Assembly (NCBI GenBank): GCA_003439945.1 | Contig: QVRM01006121.1 | Span: 37,501-101,500 of the forward strand | Length of the DNA: 64,000 nt | Source: Dermanyssus gallinae | Lineage: Eukaryota; Arthropoda; Arachnida; Mesostigmata; Dermanyssidae | Direction of reading: 5' to 3' | Part shown: positions 10,143 through 21,617 of the stretch, in pieces | How the letters are laid out: each line of letters starts with the position of its first letter | Numbering within the stretch: the first letter of the stretch is position 1 | Translations under genes and position numbers: made by a program | The notes under the pieces: model-generated | What the model was told of the DNA's origin: nothing | The model's input: only the letters and a program-made list of their open reading frames with translations | Database searches by the model: none

Positions 10143-12348
10143 CCTTAGATATCCTTATATATTATATATAATCCTAACCGAACTGAGGGCAACAGAAATC
10201 TCAATGCTATGCTCGTGCTATTTCGTCTCTAATCAAAGAAATCGGATAGCAACATCAGTAGCAGCAACGGCTTCACTGCTGTAGCAGTAAAGACAACTCC
10301 AATTCTTGCAACATACCTGGCGGCCCAGGAAAGCGAGCAAGTTGGGCCACCTCAAGGGGACTCAAACCAAGTGTACTGCTCCGTATAAAGGTCCATCTTC
10401 CGCTAAGCAGATTATGCCACGACGGGACACCCCTACCATGTGCCCGTCACACACACACACCCATGAACAAAACCTCACATATATACAGCCTATACAACCA
10501 CGCGATGAGGAAGGGATACAAGGAGAGCCCAGAAAATGAAACAATCGACCACCTTTCAGGAGAGAGAGAACCGACCTGAGAAGTCACAATGGACTTAGTC
10601 GTTGTTATAGCTGTTCTTGTTGTTGTTGTTGTTGTGATAGTGGTGATGTGGTCGAAGTGCTGTGATGATGCTGATGACGCCGTGGTGATGATAAGGATCA
10701 TGATGATAATAATAATGGCCGTGCTGGGACCGTGCACATAGCAGCGCCTTACTGGTGATAGGGTGGTGCCCTATCCGTGGCAACACAGCAGCACTTGCGA
10801 CATCGATTCGACGAAGCGGTAGAAAAGAGAGGAGCTTGAGTCATCCTTGCTGCTGCTGGCAGCCGATGCTGTTCCTGCAGACTCAGCCTTTTGCTCTATT
10901 ATCCCTTCGGCGGGGGCGACGGTGGTGGTGGTGGTGGTGGTGGTACACCGCGTTTTTTCTGTTCGGCCTGTTGATTAATCCTTGCTTGCCTTGATGGTAG
11001 CCATAGAGGCAGGCGTGGCAAGCGTACTAGTTCTAGTGGTAGAAGCAGACGTTGTCCTGGTAGTAGTGGTAGTAGCAGGTGCAGTAATGCAGTAATATGC
11101 CCTGAGGTCCTGCTGCCGACCTGCTGTCTCCATTGACCGATTACAATCTCTCTCACGAGTCACCCGAGCCCACAGCCACGTACGTCCTGGCCCCCGGGTG
11201 ACTGAATATACCAGCGGCCGGGCACAGCCAATATTTTTTCTGCTGCTGCTGCTGCAATTACTGTTAGTTGTACTAGTAGCTGGTATTATTATTATTAATG
11301 TGACTATGTTACAATAGTAACGTGCGCAGTCAAGTAAATAAACGCAGCACACAATTCTTAGGTGAACGTGAGAAGCAGAGTCGTAAGCTCATCTCATCAC
11401 GTTTGGTAGATGATAATTTAGCAGTCAAACCTTCAACCCGCCCCCCCCCCCCCCCATTGCATTGGCCACTGCAAGCCCGCTAAAGTGACCTATGCAGCTA
11501 TTAATACTAATCCGGCAACAGTATCGGTACTTAATAGCGTTTGTATTATTGTATCCTATACAATTAAATGCCGTATGGTTTTGCTACAACCTTTGATCTA
11601 CTCGTATCTTAAAAAGTAATTCTATCGACTGGGTCATATACACTAGAAGCGAATTGTATGAAGAGTCAGTCTTAGTTACATTACGTGAGTAGGTGCTTGT
11701 AGTTCCTTTACATATCATGCACTCAATTCCTGAAAAGTTTAAAACACGTTCAAATTCCTTAGGCCAGAATGATTCGTCCTCCTTTAGGCGCACTGGTGAC
11801 TTATCGGTTATCCTTACCGATTCCTTATCCAAGACTGCCACGAATCAGTGCCGATTTGTGAACACTGCTCCACTAGCCGTTTCCTTAGACATGTAGAAGT
11901 AAGTATTTCTTCCTATTATCTTAGCTTATCTTAGTGTGCCAATTAAGGATTCCTGAAAAGGGTAGCTAAATATTTAAGTCGATTCTGTTTAGTCGTCTAA
12001 ACTCGTTCATACACAAGTACTCAGTTCAGTGTGGAAGAATATATGCTGCTGGAAGTCAACTGTGTAATATGTTTCAGCTGCCGGGACAAGAATGCCAGCG
12101 CCTTTGTCAGAAACGATAGATAACTGGAGCCGTTCGCACTCAATTTGTTTTGTAACAAATTGCATAGGTAGGGATCCCATTGAAGTGGTGACGCGCATTA
12201 CTTTGGACCCATATTAGATCAGTTGTGCCAAAAGGACCCACCTTACGTTCATTTTGCGTAAGCGTAACACACCTCATGTACGAGGAAACGTATCTATGTC
12301 TCCTTTGCTGTGCTATACAAAATAATATGAGTTTTAGTCTTACCCTTG

Positions 12349-12395
<47 letters not shown>

Positions 12396-14636
12396 TACGG
12401 AATTTCAAAATGTAAAAGGGTATATGAAAAATAATAAATTATATTTTCGACGTGCGATTTCCGGAAAGGTACTAACTATTACTCATCGTCTTAACAGAAT
12501 ATTGCCACCGTCTTCAGAGAGGGATCTGTATGGAAACACACACGCCGATTGTAACACACGCAGGAAAAACTGGCCATATCTTAAAGCTATGTGCAAAAAC
12601 AACACAATTCGCCCTGGGACTGCTAGGTTAATTTAACGTTTGCCATGTAACGATTCTCAGGTCTCTCATCGAACAAGCTTAGCGTGAGATCCAAGCAAAG
12701 CTGCAAAGTCAGTTTCTCTTCGTTGGGTAACGTCAGCAATCTGGACCCTTCGCCTACGCGCACTTCCTTACCTGCCGGTCATTCCCATGTTACCGCTCGT
12801 TTACGGAGAAGCTTTGTGCGATCAAACCTGGCGTTTCCGCGATAACATAAGCAGGGTGAAATTCAGCAGGCAGTTTTACAATCAAACCAATGAAACCGTA
12901 CAACTGACGAAAGATTGTGTTGTGCCGTTGGTCAAAGTCAGAGACTCTATTTGGAAATAAACTGGGGTTGCTTCAAATACAAACGGCGACAAACTTTCAA
13001 AAGAGAATAGACTGGGCAAAGAAATAATTCTATAAATATACTGCAAACATTTGATTGCGCAGAAATACCACGAGCCATTCATCAGAAATATAGCCACTGC
13101 AGCAGCTAAACAGCGTCCGAGTGCCGACAGCCAAAGGTCACGCAGGTTTGTAGATCAATAGCAATGACCTCAAAGAGGAATTCATCATTTTTAAGGCGTC
13201 GTTCCCGGTCTTGCTGCAAGTTCACCATTTTTGGCAGCGAAATGATTTCTCGCTGTAAAAAGCTGCCAAAAGCGATCTTTATCACGCTGAAAGATGTGTT
13301 TGCTTTGTTAGCAAAATTGTATCCAAGCGTGTGCATAACTTAGCGTTTAGCTCGGGATTACAGTCGCGGTGTGCAGTTGTGTGTAGATGATATGATGTCC
13401 TGAGTCATGTTGTAAATTGATGTTGGTGGACAAAAATGGTGGCCTTTAGGGGCTCTGATATAGCACTAACAAGGGCAGTAACAGATTGCTTAACTAATGT
13501 TGTAGACAAAATAGACAGCGCAATCTCTTCAAGTAGGTAAATCCTGCATTATTTTGAGATGCTAAAACCAAACATTCTCGAATGTTTGGGAACACTAACA
13601 TGCGCAAATTCATAACGATAATATACTTTATTGTTAAGATGCACAAAAGTAATCATTATTAACACATTCACTTAACGAAAACAATTTTAATTGTGAACGT
13701 CATAATGGAAGCCTCGCTCCTTCACCAACAACAGCCAACAACGGCCTGAATATGCCTGAAAGGCTGTGCCTCTTGTCGATCGCCCGTGATTGCCTTCACG
13801 CGTTTCGTAATGTCCTTCAGGAATTTATTAGCAGTGCCCACGCTAATATGAGCCGGATTTCTCCCGAGCATACAGCGTAAACAAAACGACGGTAGCTTCT
13901 CGAACAGCTTGAACTACGCTCTTCGCTTCTTCGAAGCTGAGCGTTCGGCAACCCGTGCACAGCATTGAGCTGAACTGCAGCGCAGGTACAACAACGCCGC
14001 AGTACACGAAACTCGTATGTCAAAAATTGGGCGTTTATGTGCGATCATATTCGAAGAGATGAGCTCGCAGCTCGTGCTGCTACCACTAAGGTACGATTTG
14101 GTTATTATTACCTCCTTCTATCAATATATTTATATTATCATTGTACGCCGGCTAACATAGGCTCAAGCAATTCCCGAAAAAAACTCAAGCTACTCAAACA
14201 AACGCCCGCCCGATCTGCACAATCGCAGCAGCGGTCCGTTGGGTTCCGTGCAGCCCTCCCATGGGCCACACCACACATACATATCTGTTTTCCCTAACGA
14301 AGGCCTCGTTCCTCCCGATCGACATCGTCTCCATCGCCACCCCCTCTTTTTTACCAACTGCCTGAGGCAGTTTGTTGCTCAAGGCCGACGAGAGTGGCGC
14401 CATTCATGCATGCGTCTTTAAGTGTCTTACGTAACCGTAAGCAAACACGACTGCACACCCGCAAAACCGTATACCCGTTCAAATAGTGTTAATGATATGA
14501 AGTTATCGATTGGCGTAGAGTCGCAAATTAGCGGATTTGGCGGAAGCCCTATCACTACATAAATATAGAAGGTATCTGAGACTAGCAACGTGGTCCTCGA
14601 GACTGGCTCGAATGCTGCATGGCTTGTAGCAGAATT
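10110..14636. other. Long stretch without recognisable gene, several microsatellites
   Basis: Microsatellites: TA at 10112-10141 and 12349-12394; TTG at 10617-10635; GAT/ATG at 10640-10715; GGT at 10921-10944; AGT-type at 11030-11090; poly-C at 11441-11454. The rest is ordinary AT-rich sequence. Open frames are at most about 125 codons and repeat-driven. Nothing was recognised as host gene or transposon. Confidence 0.5.
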
Positions 14637-14684
14637 GGCCCTCTTTTTTTGTTTTTGTTCTGGGAGGTTTCGGGAATGCATGAT
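14637..14684 (+). repeat. Short dispersed repeat core, copy 1
   Basis: A stretch of about 45 bases with the core TTCTGGGAGGTTTCGGGAAT followed by (A/G)CATGATG recurs in reverse orientation at 41389-41430, preceded in both cases by GGCC and a T-rich run. Flanks do not obviously match. It is probably a piece of an interspersed repeat whose full length is not visible here. Confidence 0.6.
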
Positions 14685-14835
14685 GCACATGCGCCACTAG
14701 CAGCCTGCGTGACTAGTGTGACTCTCGCAAACCCACTAAACCCGGATACCTCCCCACCCCCCAGTCTCGGTATTACTTTCTCGCGTCTCTGCCGTTCTCC
14801 TTCAATCAGCTCTATCCCTGACTATCATCCCGCAT

Positions 14836-15245
14836 GTCTACCTGCGGTTGGATAGGGGGATGCCATTTTGTAATCCGTCCTGCGAGGGTGCGTCGAGACC
14901 ATGGGGGCCTGGCTGCTCGCCACCCCCTCCCCCCTCCCTCGGCTCCTCGTCTCGACCACTCTCCCGAGAGACCCGCTCGAACCTCTCCCGCCTGGCCGTT
15001 TCCTTGGCTGTCTTGAGTGTCAAAACGGTGTCGAACAAGTTCGTCGCCTCCCTCCATGCCTCCGCCGAAGTCACCATATGGGCGACCACCTCCTTGATGG
15101 GTCGGCCTCTCACAGCGGTTGGTGCTGCGTCCCGTGCTTTCCTGAGAGAGCTTCACACCGCAGAACAGTATGCTCTACGTTGTCCGTCCGCTCCCTGTCG
15201 AGGACCCCTGTCGCGTGCCCCCCTAGCTAGAGGACAACCCTCTAC
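14836..15245 (-). mobile_element. R1-like retrotransposon ORF2 C-terminal fragment
   Basis: On the minus strand one frame reads the C-terminal zinc-knuckle half typical of R1-type ORF2 (DNVEHTVLRCEAL, about 15200-15145). After a frameshift another frame continues with the conserved tail (RGRPIKEVVAHMVTSAEAW, then NLFDTVLTLKTAKETARR, about 15115-15010) and a charged terminus rich in Arg, Glu and Gly. This arrangement (C..HxxxxC, then a helical tail ending in Lys/Arg/Glu) is how R1-like ORF2 proteins end. RT is absent, so the copy is a strongly 5'-truncated or broken insertion. It may belong to the same family as the fragment at 5990-7045, but the two do not overlap. Confidence 0.65.
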
Positions 15246-15599
15246 TGTTTTTCTTGTTTTTCTCTATTTATGGCTGATACTTAGCTGTGTTGAAGCATGG
15301 CATAATCCTGGGCATAATATGAGCAACGTGATCTATCTAGCGCGTGCGATCAAAATAATAACCACTAGCCACAGTGGTTCGGTTAACTTTGGCGCTCTGG
15401 GCAAGTTGTAACGAAAATACACGTAGTCGCAGCATTCGTCGACAAGCATTCGTACCGAACTTCTGTATGCATACCTGTATGCCTGTAAGTATGTATGAAA
15501 TGTTTGTTTCTTTATTTTGATACAATGGATTTGATGGCAATAAGTAGATACAAAGGAAAGTTGCTAGCGAGCCTGTAACGTGCCGGCGATATCGTCGCC
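15246..15599. other. Short spacer without recognisable gene
   Basis: Ordinary sequence between the R1-like fragment and a CAA-rich minisatellite. Nothing recognised. Confidence 0.4.
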
Positions 15600-16145
15600 G
15601 ACCACCACAACAACAACACAACACCAGTAGCAACAGCACTAACAAAATACTATCAATAGCAGCAATAATAACAACAACAACAATAACAACAGCGGCAGTA
15701 CCAGCATAAGCAACAACAACAACAACGACAACAATAACAACAGCGGCAGTACCAGCATAAGCAACAACAACAACAATAACAACAACAGCGGCAGTACCAG
15801 CATAAGCAACAACAACAACAACAACTGCGACAGTACAACCATAAGCAACAACAACAACAATATCAGCAACAACAAAAACAGCGACAGTACCAACATAAGC
15901 AACAACAACTGCGACAGTACCAACATAGGCAACAATAACAACAACAGCGACAGTATCAACATAAGCAACAACAACAGCGACAGTACCAACATAGGCAACA
16001 ATAACAACATCAGCAACGACAACAACAACAGCGACAGTACCAACAACATCAGCAACAACAACATCAGCGACAACAGCGACAACAACAACAGCAGCAACGA
16101 CAACAACAACAGCAACAACAACAGCAACAACAACAACAACAACAA
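15600..16145 (+). repeat. (CAA)n-based minisatellite
   Basis: A CAA-rich block built from variable modules that combine (CAA)3-5 with ACAGCGGCAGTACCAGC or ACAGCGACAGTACCAAC and ATAAGC/ATAGGC. At least eight module copies are visible between about 15685 and 16045; the proximal ones carry CGGCAGTACCAGCATAAG and the distal ones CGACAGTACCAACATAGG. Long minus-strand frames (poly-Val, poly-Leu, poly-Cys) arise only because the repeat lacks stops. Confidence 0.8.
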
Positions 16146-17067
16146 CGACAAATCGTTGCGGCAAAATCGTAGGTAGAGCGGCTCATAAAGACGACACGCT
16201 TCGTCTGCATGCTCGACAACTAGCTACGGCGGCAGCAGCAGCAGCAGCAGCAGCATCAACATCAACAGGTCAGGGAACCTCGACGAATGGCGATCGGTCG
16301 GTTGGGTCGAGTCGGGTCTCGGCGCCTGCAGCGACAACAGTCGGTCGTCATCCAAACGCAGTAAACGAGCGCGGCGGGCCGCCCACCGCAGCAACAGCAG
16401 AAAGCAGCACACCAAGGCTAAGTGGTGTAGCATGGTAGCGGACATTACCTTTATGGATTTTGTTTGTTGTGACCACCAGACGCTGTGCGCGAACCAGAGT
16501 GAGGATCTGCGAGCGATTGCCGGTGCTCCTACCTGTATTACTGTCGATGTTGGGGTGGTGGTGATTGTTGTTGTTGTTGTTGCTGTTGTTGCTGGTGCCA
16601 CTGTTGCGGATATCGGCGTTGTTGCTGATGTCGTTGTTGTCGTTGTCGTTATTGATGTCGTTGTCGTTGTTGCTGATGTCGTTGTCGTTGTTATTGCTGT
16701 CGTTGTTGTTGTGTATGCTGTCGTTCGTCGTTTGCTGTCAATACATTGCTGCTGAAGTAAACTATTGGAGCGATGAAAGAAGGGCTTGTGACCGGCAACA
16801 AACCCAACTTGTGGTGGGGTGGAGAAGGAGCCAGAAGGCAGCAGAGAGGAAGAAAGGGGTGCCATTCTCTCCCTCCCCCCCCCGTCTCCCCCCCTCACAC
16901 ACACACGAACAGGGAGCTGCTGCCTTATTGTTGGCTGGGAGGAAGGTATAGAAAAATAAGACGACCAAAAAAAAAAGACGATAACGATGCAGATGATGAA
17001 GATGAAGAAGCAGAAGAAGAAGAAGATGACAAAGACGAAAAATAAATCCAAGAATCGTCAACAGCTA
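16146..17067. repeat. Spacer with (CAG)n and (TTG)/(GTC)n tracts
   Basis: CAG repeats at about 16232-16256 and a TTG/GTC/GTT tract at 16561-16722 are separated by ordinary sequence; A/GAA-rich sequence (16950-17050) leads into the TA array. The minus frame across 16224-17051 would give a Thr-rich, mucin-like product, but its composition comes from the trinucleotide tract. Confidence 0.6.
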
Positions 17068-17068
17068 T

Positions 17069-17121
<53 letters not shown>

Positions 17122-17415
17122 GTTTTTTATTCATATCCATCTATCAATCGAGCTATTCATTCTCGAGCTCGTCGTACGGTCGTTGCTTCATTCTTTCACT
17201 CAATCAACTGTCGCCCATGAGCTGCTGGGTCGCTAACCTCGCCAGTCATGACCAGTCAGTCAGTAAGTCGTGCCATATCTTATTTTGCACAAGGCGGAAA
17301 AAAAGCCAACTTCAGGCGGGCCTAACTCCTTTTTTCCCCCAAGAAAGCCAGCATCTATGCCAGCTGCCGCTCCTGGGACAGTGGACAATATATTGTGATT
17401 CTGCTACGGCTGTTG

Positions 17416-17464
<49 letters not shown>
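17068..17464. repeat. (TA)n arrays flanking a spacer
   Basis: TA dinucleotide arrays lie at about 17071-17117 and 17415-17464. The second ends exactly where the tRNA-like SINE starts. The intervening 300 bases show no recognisable feature. Confidence 0.85.
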
Positions 17465-17466
<2 letters not shown>

Positions 17467-17663
17467 AAGCAAGATGGCTTAGTGGCAAGTTAGCCTTTGC
17501 CTTGCATTCGGGAGGACTGGGTTCGAGACCCAGACCGGCCACTGTTAAATTGATTTGCATGGTTTCCAGTTTAGACAAGGTCCAATGCCGAAGTGGATTA
17601 AAATTAGCCATGACATAAAAAACCGTACACGGGCAAATAGCATTACAAAAAATATAAATAAAA
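17465..17663 (+). mobile_element. tRNA-derived SINE (family B) with perfect A and B boxes
   Basis: The head is a tRNA-like pol III promoter: A box TGGCTTAGTGG (17475-17485) and B box GGTTCGAGACC (17520-17530), both matching consensus, at normal tRNA spacing. A possible D stem (GGCT/AGCC) and T stem (CTGGG/CCCAG) can be drawn. The anticodon stem does not pair well and there is no acceptor stem, so I do not call a functional tRNA. About 130 bases of unrelated, increasingly A-rich body follow, ending in AAATAAAAAAATATATATA, a typical SINE layout. A (TA)n array precedes it and TA repeats follow it. It is unlike family A. The parental tRNA is unclear. Confidence 0.7.
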
Positions 17664-17680
17664 AAATATATATATATATA

Positions 17681-18243
17681 AGGGGTGTCCATATGAAAAG
17701 TACGAAACGTTGTAATTGAAATTTAAGTTCGCTGCTTTGGGGTAACGTAATGGGACATCTAGGGGAGCGTATGGATGTCCGGCGGTAGTTTTGAAACGCG
17801 CGTGTGGCGTCTGCGCATAATGGAGGAGAACACTGTCCGTCTTTTGGACGTCCGAGGTTCGATACTCATCAAATTCCGCCGCGCACGGAAACACCTTTAA
17901 CAGTGACGTGCACTGTGACACTCGGTACTCTACGTAACTCTATCAACGGCAAACGGCCTGGGCTGCTTCTTACGAAGGGAGCGACTCTGCTCCTCGACAA
18001 CGCGCGTCCACTCGTCTCCAGGGTATACTGGCCAAGTTTAAGCGCTTCGACTCGGACGACGAACTACAGAAAACAGTAAAGGGAAGAAAAGAACTCTTGT
18101 TACAGCCGAGGGAGTTAAAAAACAGGGAATCCTTCGGCTCGTGAAACACTGGGATAATTGAGCTCAGGCCTTTGACCTTTGAATTAAGACTGTAACTACA
18201 TATACCCACAGTGTGTTTTCGTATCTTTTCATTTGAACCCGCC
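17681..18243 (+). mobile_element. Internally deleted mariner-like transposon with both terminal inverted repeats
   Basis: The ends are imperfect inverted repeats of about 28-30 bases: the left reads AGGGGTGTCCATATGAAAAG then TACGAAAC (17681-17708); the right, reverse-complemented, reads AGGCGGGTTCAAATGAAAAG then ATACGAAAAC (about 18214-18243). TA-rich sequence flanks both sides, as expected for TA target sites. Inside, the plus frame retains a transposase block with the second catalytic Asp (LLLDNARPLV, Asp codon near 17996, matching the LHDNARPH block of mariners) and a C-terminal block GILRLVKHWDN (18129-18161, compare KLVxRWxxC). Length is about 563 bases against about 1.2-1.3 kb for intact mariners, so it is a non-autonomous deletion derivative with stops and frameshifts. 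Confidence 0.75.
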
Positions 18244-18310
18244 TAATATATACCGAGGGCGGACTGAAGCATTCTGATATATATTTATAAAAAATAATAA
18301 TACTTTTTTT

Positions 18311-19220
18311 TCATGTGGGTTTGTTCCCATCAAAATAGCTTCCGCCCGCTGCAATGCAGTTGTGCTAACTTATTTCGCATTTTTCGAAAGACCTTCTAAA
18401 CGCGTCAGTCGAATTCAAGTTGAATTGCTCATGCAACATTTTCTTTATCCCCCTCTGTATAGTCTTAAATTTTTTTTTTCGTAAGAACAGAAAGTCGCAT
18501 AGAGCCACGTCCGGAAAACAGGAAGGTTGCGGAAATATAGAAATCGAATTATTCATCAAATAATCCAAAATCAGTAAATGTGTGCGCCGCCGATTCGTTG
18601 TCGTGATGGAAATTCCAAAAGCTGTTTCTCCAGAGTTCAGGCCTCTTGTGTTAGGCGTTTTGGTGCAATATTCCTAAATGTTCGCGGTAGTATGTTTTAT
18701 TGGTCGTAGTGGCAATCTTGAAGACGAAAAGAACAGTCAAAATAGCCTTGGTGTTGGATATAGTCATTCTCTGAAGCAATCCAAAGTCTTCTGCTATCGC
18801 CTGAAGGTTTAATTCGGATATTTCCTGACGAACGTTCATTTGCTGGAACTTCAAGATTTTTGGAACGGACTTCGCTGCCAGTCTCTCCCGGCGCATAAAC
18901 TATTGATCAAGAAAGTTACAACTGAGCCATAATATATCTTCAATTCCTCAGCTATTGTCCTAGTAGTACTTCGGCAATTGCTGAGTACGATATCACGAAC
19001 TTTTTTAACGTTTTCTTCTGCTATTGCCTTCAAAAGCTTACCGGACGGGGATCATCTTCGGTCTCTTCACGTCTGCCGCGATATCGACGGTGCCACGGAT
19101 ACAAAGTGTTTCCGAACACTGTTTGATCACGATTAGCAGTTTGTAACATCTCCACCACCACTTTAGAACATATGATTTGGTTTTATCACGAAACGTAATG
19201 CAGATTCGTTGGTCCACCAT
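18311..19220 (-). pseudogene. mariner-like transposase pseudogene
   Basis: Read on the minus strand from an ATG at 19220 to a TGA at 18311-18313, with several frameshifts and stops. It begins MVDQRICITF, the classic mariner N-terminus. The helix-turn-helix region follows (NVKKVRDIVLSNCRS, then IAEELKIYYGSV), then AAKSVPKIL, the block before the second Asp (ATTTNKTYYREHLGIL), the second Asp itself as HHDN (near 18605), the third in FPDVALCDFLFL (near 18500), and the tail NCIAAGGSYFDGNK just before the stop. The ITGDE block with the first catalytic Asp is lost in an internal deletion. Reading length is about 910 bases against about 1,035 normally. This is a different mariner type from the element at 17681-18243, and its TIRs were not confidently found. 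Confidence 0.85.
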
Positions 19221-21441
19221 TTTCGGCTTCGTAAAAAATCACCGAACCTCGTTTTGTTCACTTATTTTAACCAAACTCAAACAAGAAACGCCTGTGCGTA
19301 GCTGATGTATTGAACTTCTAAGGTGCAAAACAAACCAGAATACCTTGGTGATTTCAATCTGGCGGCAAAATTCAAAATGCTACAACTTGTCGATCTGGAT
19401 TCGTATAATCTATACGTATGTCGACTCGATCAAAGGACAAGGACACATACGAGCACGTTGGTGATGATACACGACAATCGTGCACGCCTGTACAAACTCA
19501 TACTTAGGCTGATCATCATATGTGTCGTCTTGTGCACTTGTATATTTTTAAGGTTTCGTTGGTCGTGTTGCATATACGGACATGGGCTGAATGGTGTGAA
19601 CTCACGAGATACCTACACCTGCTGCCCTGGCCACTGTAACGCAAGCTTTGTTGTTGCACAGGTTGTCTGTGACCTGCTATGCTTACTACGTTGACGGCAC
19701 AGGGGACGTTCTCGTGCGGAATCTTACTCCGGGACACTATCCTCCGTGTGATTCTTCCGCGTTACCTGTTTTGCTCTTCATGACTCTGCCGGTACGTAGA
19801 GAGCGAATGCCACCTATCTTCTTATTTGAATGTATATAGTATTCAACTAACTATAAGTGCTACCTTAAACTTCTCCCAGCTGACATCTTTTCCTCAAATT
19901 CTCAATAAGCAAGGTGCAGGTATTGGTATTGATTACTTCATTGCAAGGTCATTTTTTAACAAAAAGGAAGTATTTTTAGGTTTTTTCTTTTTCATTTCGA
20001 GAAGCGATGGATCTGCCAACGCCCGGGGATCGTCAATCACTCTCTTTTATGCGGGAAGCTGTGAAATGCTCGAAAAAGCGTAACTGAGCCCGCATGGTTT
20101 GCCTTGTGCAACATTGTCTCTCATTTGTTCTAGCTATTTTACATTCGAACATTAAGAAAAAAATTCTTAGAACCTTTAACGTGTATGGTGACAGCAAGTC
20201 GGTGCTTAGGTCTGTAAACGATTTGTTGCGCTAGAGGCCAACGTGTATGTGGTACCGAGCGGACACAAACAATCGATAGTAGATGGCCTAGTAAGTCACC
20301 AGGTAGGCTTTGTAATTAGGGATCTCCTCCCAAAGGTCAAAGTGAACAACGAACGAAATAACGACTTGCTTGTGTAGCCTATACACCTTTGCAATCAGCT
20401 GCTAAAGCTGGAAACCTCTGTAATAATGTGGTTGGTTTAATTCTGCAAGACTAATGTACAAAAGGTGTATATATATATGTATATAAAAAGATCAGCGACT
20501 CCTAGCCAAGTTATGCAGCAAATACCGACGAAAGATTGCATACAAGTGTGGAATTTCAAGCGATGACGTACAGATTCCCAACATATTGGAAAGGCTGCGG
20601 AAGATTTACTGTGATACCCTCGCAAATATTGAGAAAAATCATACCGATCTGATGTTAAAGATGTTCAATATCATTCATACGACGACGCGTCGTGAGAAAA
20701 ACATTCTTCCAAAGTTTGTAGCGACAAAGCAAACACTAAACCATATGTTCCCTTGGAGAGTAACCCGCCAACTCCATGGAAACTTGATGTTAACAGACTA
20801 AACATTTCCTTAAATAAGCGTATTAATAATATATAAAATCAGAAATTATTTGCACGACGCTACACAACACTATGCCTTTTCATCCCCTGCCTTCCAGTGC
20901 GTTTCGATCGGAGTCCACAACAAGGCCCACTTACTACGTTCGTTTTCTGAAGCCTTACTTATGGATGTGTATGTGTGTGCACAGGAGCACGTTGTCCACC
21001 TGTATGCAGCGCATGCATCAACCAGTGACTAGAGAAATGGAAAATATTTTACAGCTATATGTTTGTTTTAACGCACGTGTTCACAATGTGCCTTCAATGT
21101 CTATGGTACAAAGAGAGCCAGCAAAAGAGCAAAACGATTGTGTGCTTGTTTTTCATCTCAGTATTTTCAGCTCCACCCGAACTGAAGTGTTTCGTTTCCT
21201 ATGCGCGCGAAGGCCTCAGAGGACAACCGAAACACCGGCTACACGCTTGCTTAACAAATATTCAAAGCAAGATGGCGGTGTCCCCTCAGCGTAACATCGT
21301 GACGTGCCTACGAATATGTTGCTTTGCAATACTTTGGTCCGAGTTAGGAAAAGTGCTGCTAAAGAGCTTCGGCAATAGAGGCACATTGATCAATCTCAAT
21401 ATTAGTAATAGTTGACGGCGGACTGATTGTTGATCAGTAAT
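19221..21441. other. Stretch without recognisable gene
   Basis: Ordinary AT-rich sequence with a short TA tract near 20468-20484. A short plus frame at 20586-20801 (71 codons, rich in Lys, Asn, Thr) matched nothing I know. At 21272-21282 the sequence CAAGATGGCGG resembles a YY1 site over an ATG, but the following 48-codon frame shows no domain. Confidence 0.4.
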
Positions 21442-21617
21442 AGTCGAGCCCGGTGGGGTGGTGGCATGCGTCTGCGCCTCGCGACCGGAGGAGACACATA
21501 GGTGCGCGGGTTCGAGCCCCACCGTTGCACATTTGTATTTATGGGGGTCCGTCTATGAAGCAATGCGAAAAGCAGTCTCATGGACGTTAAATCTTGGCTG
21601 AGAGTCAGCCCCGAAAG
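21442..21617 (+). mobile_element. tRNA-derived SINE (family A), copy 2, near complete
   Basis: The head runs from GTCGAGCCCGGTGGGG through a TCTGCGCCTC block and GAGGAGACACATAGGTGCG to a perfect pol III B box GGTTCGAGCCC (21509-21519). The body shares GGGGGTCCGTCTATGAAGC, GACGTTAAATCTTGGCTGAG and GTCAGCCCC with copies 1 and 3. The A box is degenerate in all copies. The GC-rich tRNA-like head with an extra segment before the B box suggests a class II (Leu/Ser-like) tRNA parent, which is inference. No A-rich tail is seen; a TA array follows about 40 bases later (21655-21681). Confidence 0.8.

Noticed and set aside
15337..16164. 275-codon Val/Leu-rich minus frame resembling a membrane protein
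   Set aside because: Its hydrophobicity is generated entirely by the CAA minisatellite.
16224..17051. Thr-rich, mucin-like 275-codon minus frame with an apparent N-terminal hydrophobic segment
   Set aside because: The Thr run comes from a trinucleotide tract, the hydrophobic start from a GAA-rich tract read in reverse, and no conserved part is seen.
17465..17545. Functional tRNA gene
   Set aside because: A and B boxes are perfect, but the acceptor and anticodon stems do not pair and a SINE-like body with an A-rich tail follows.
18252..18290. Terminal repeat of the second mariner (GAGGGCGGACTGAAGC region)
   Set aside because: It looks like a mariner end, but no matching partner was found upstream of 19220, so it was not annotated.
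20586..20801. 71-codon frame of ordinary composition
   Set aside because: It looks protein-like but matches no family I know, has no supporting context, and frames of this size are common by chance in AT-rich DNA.
21272..21415. ORF starting in CAAGATGGCGGTG as a second YY1-type gene start
   Set aside because: The 48-codon product shows no conserved feature and there is no promoter-like sequence upstream.
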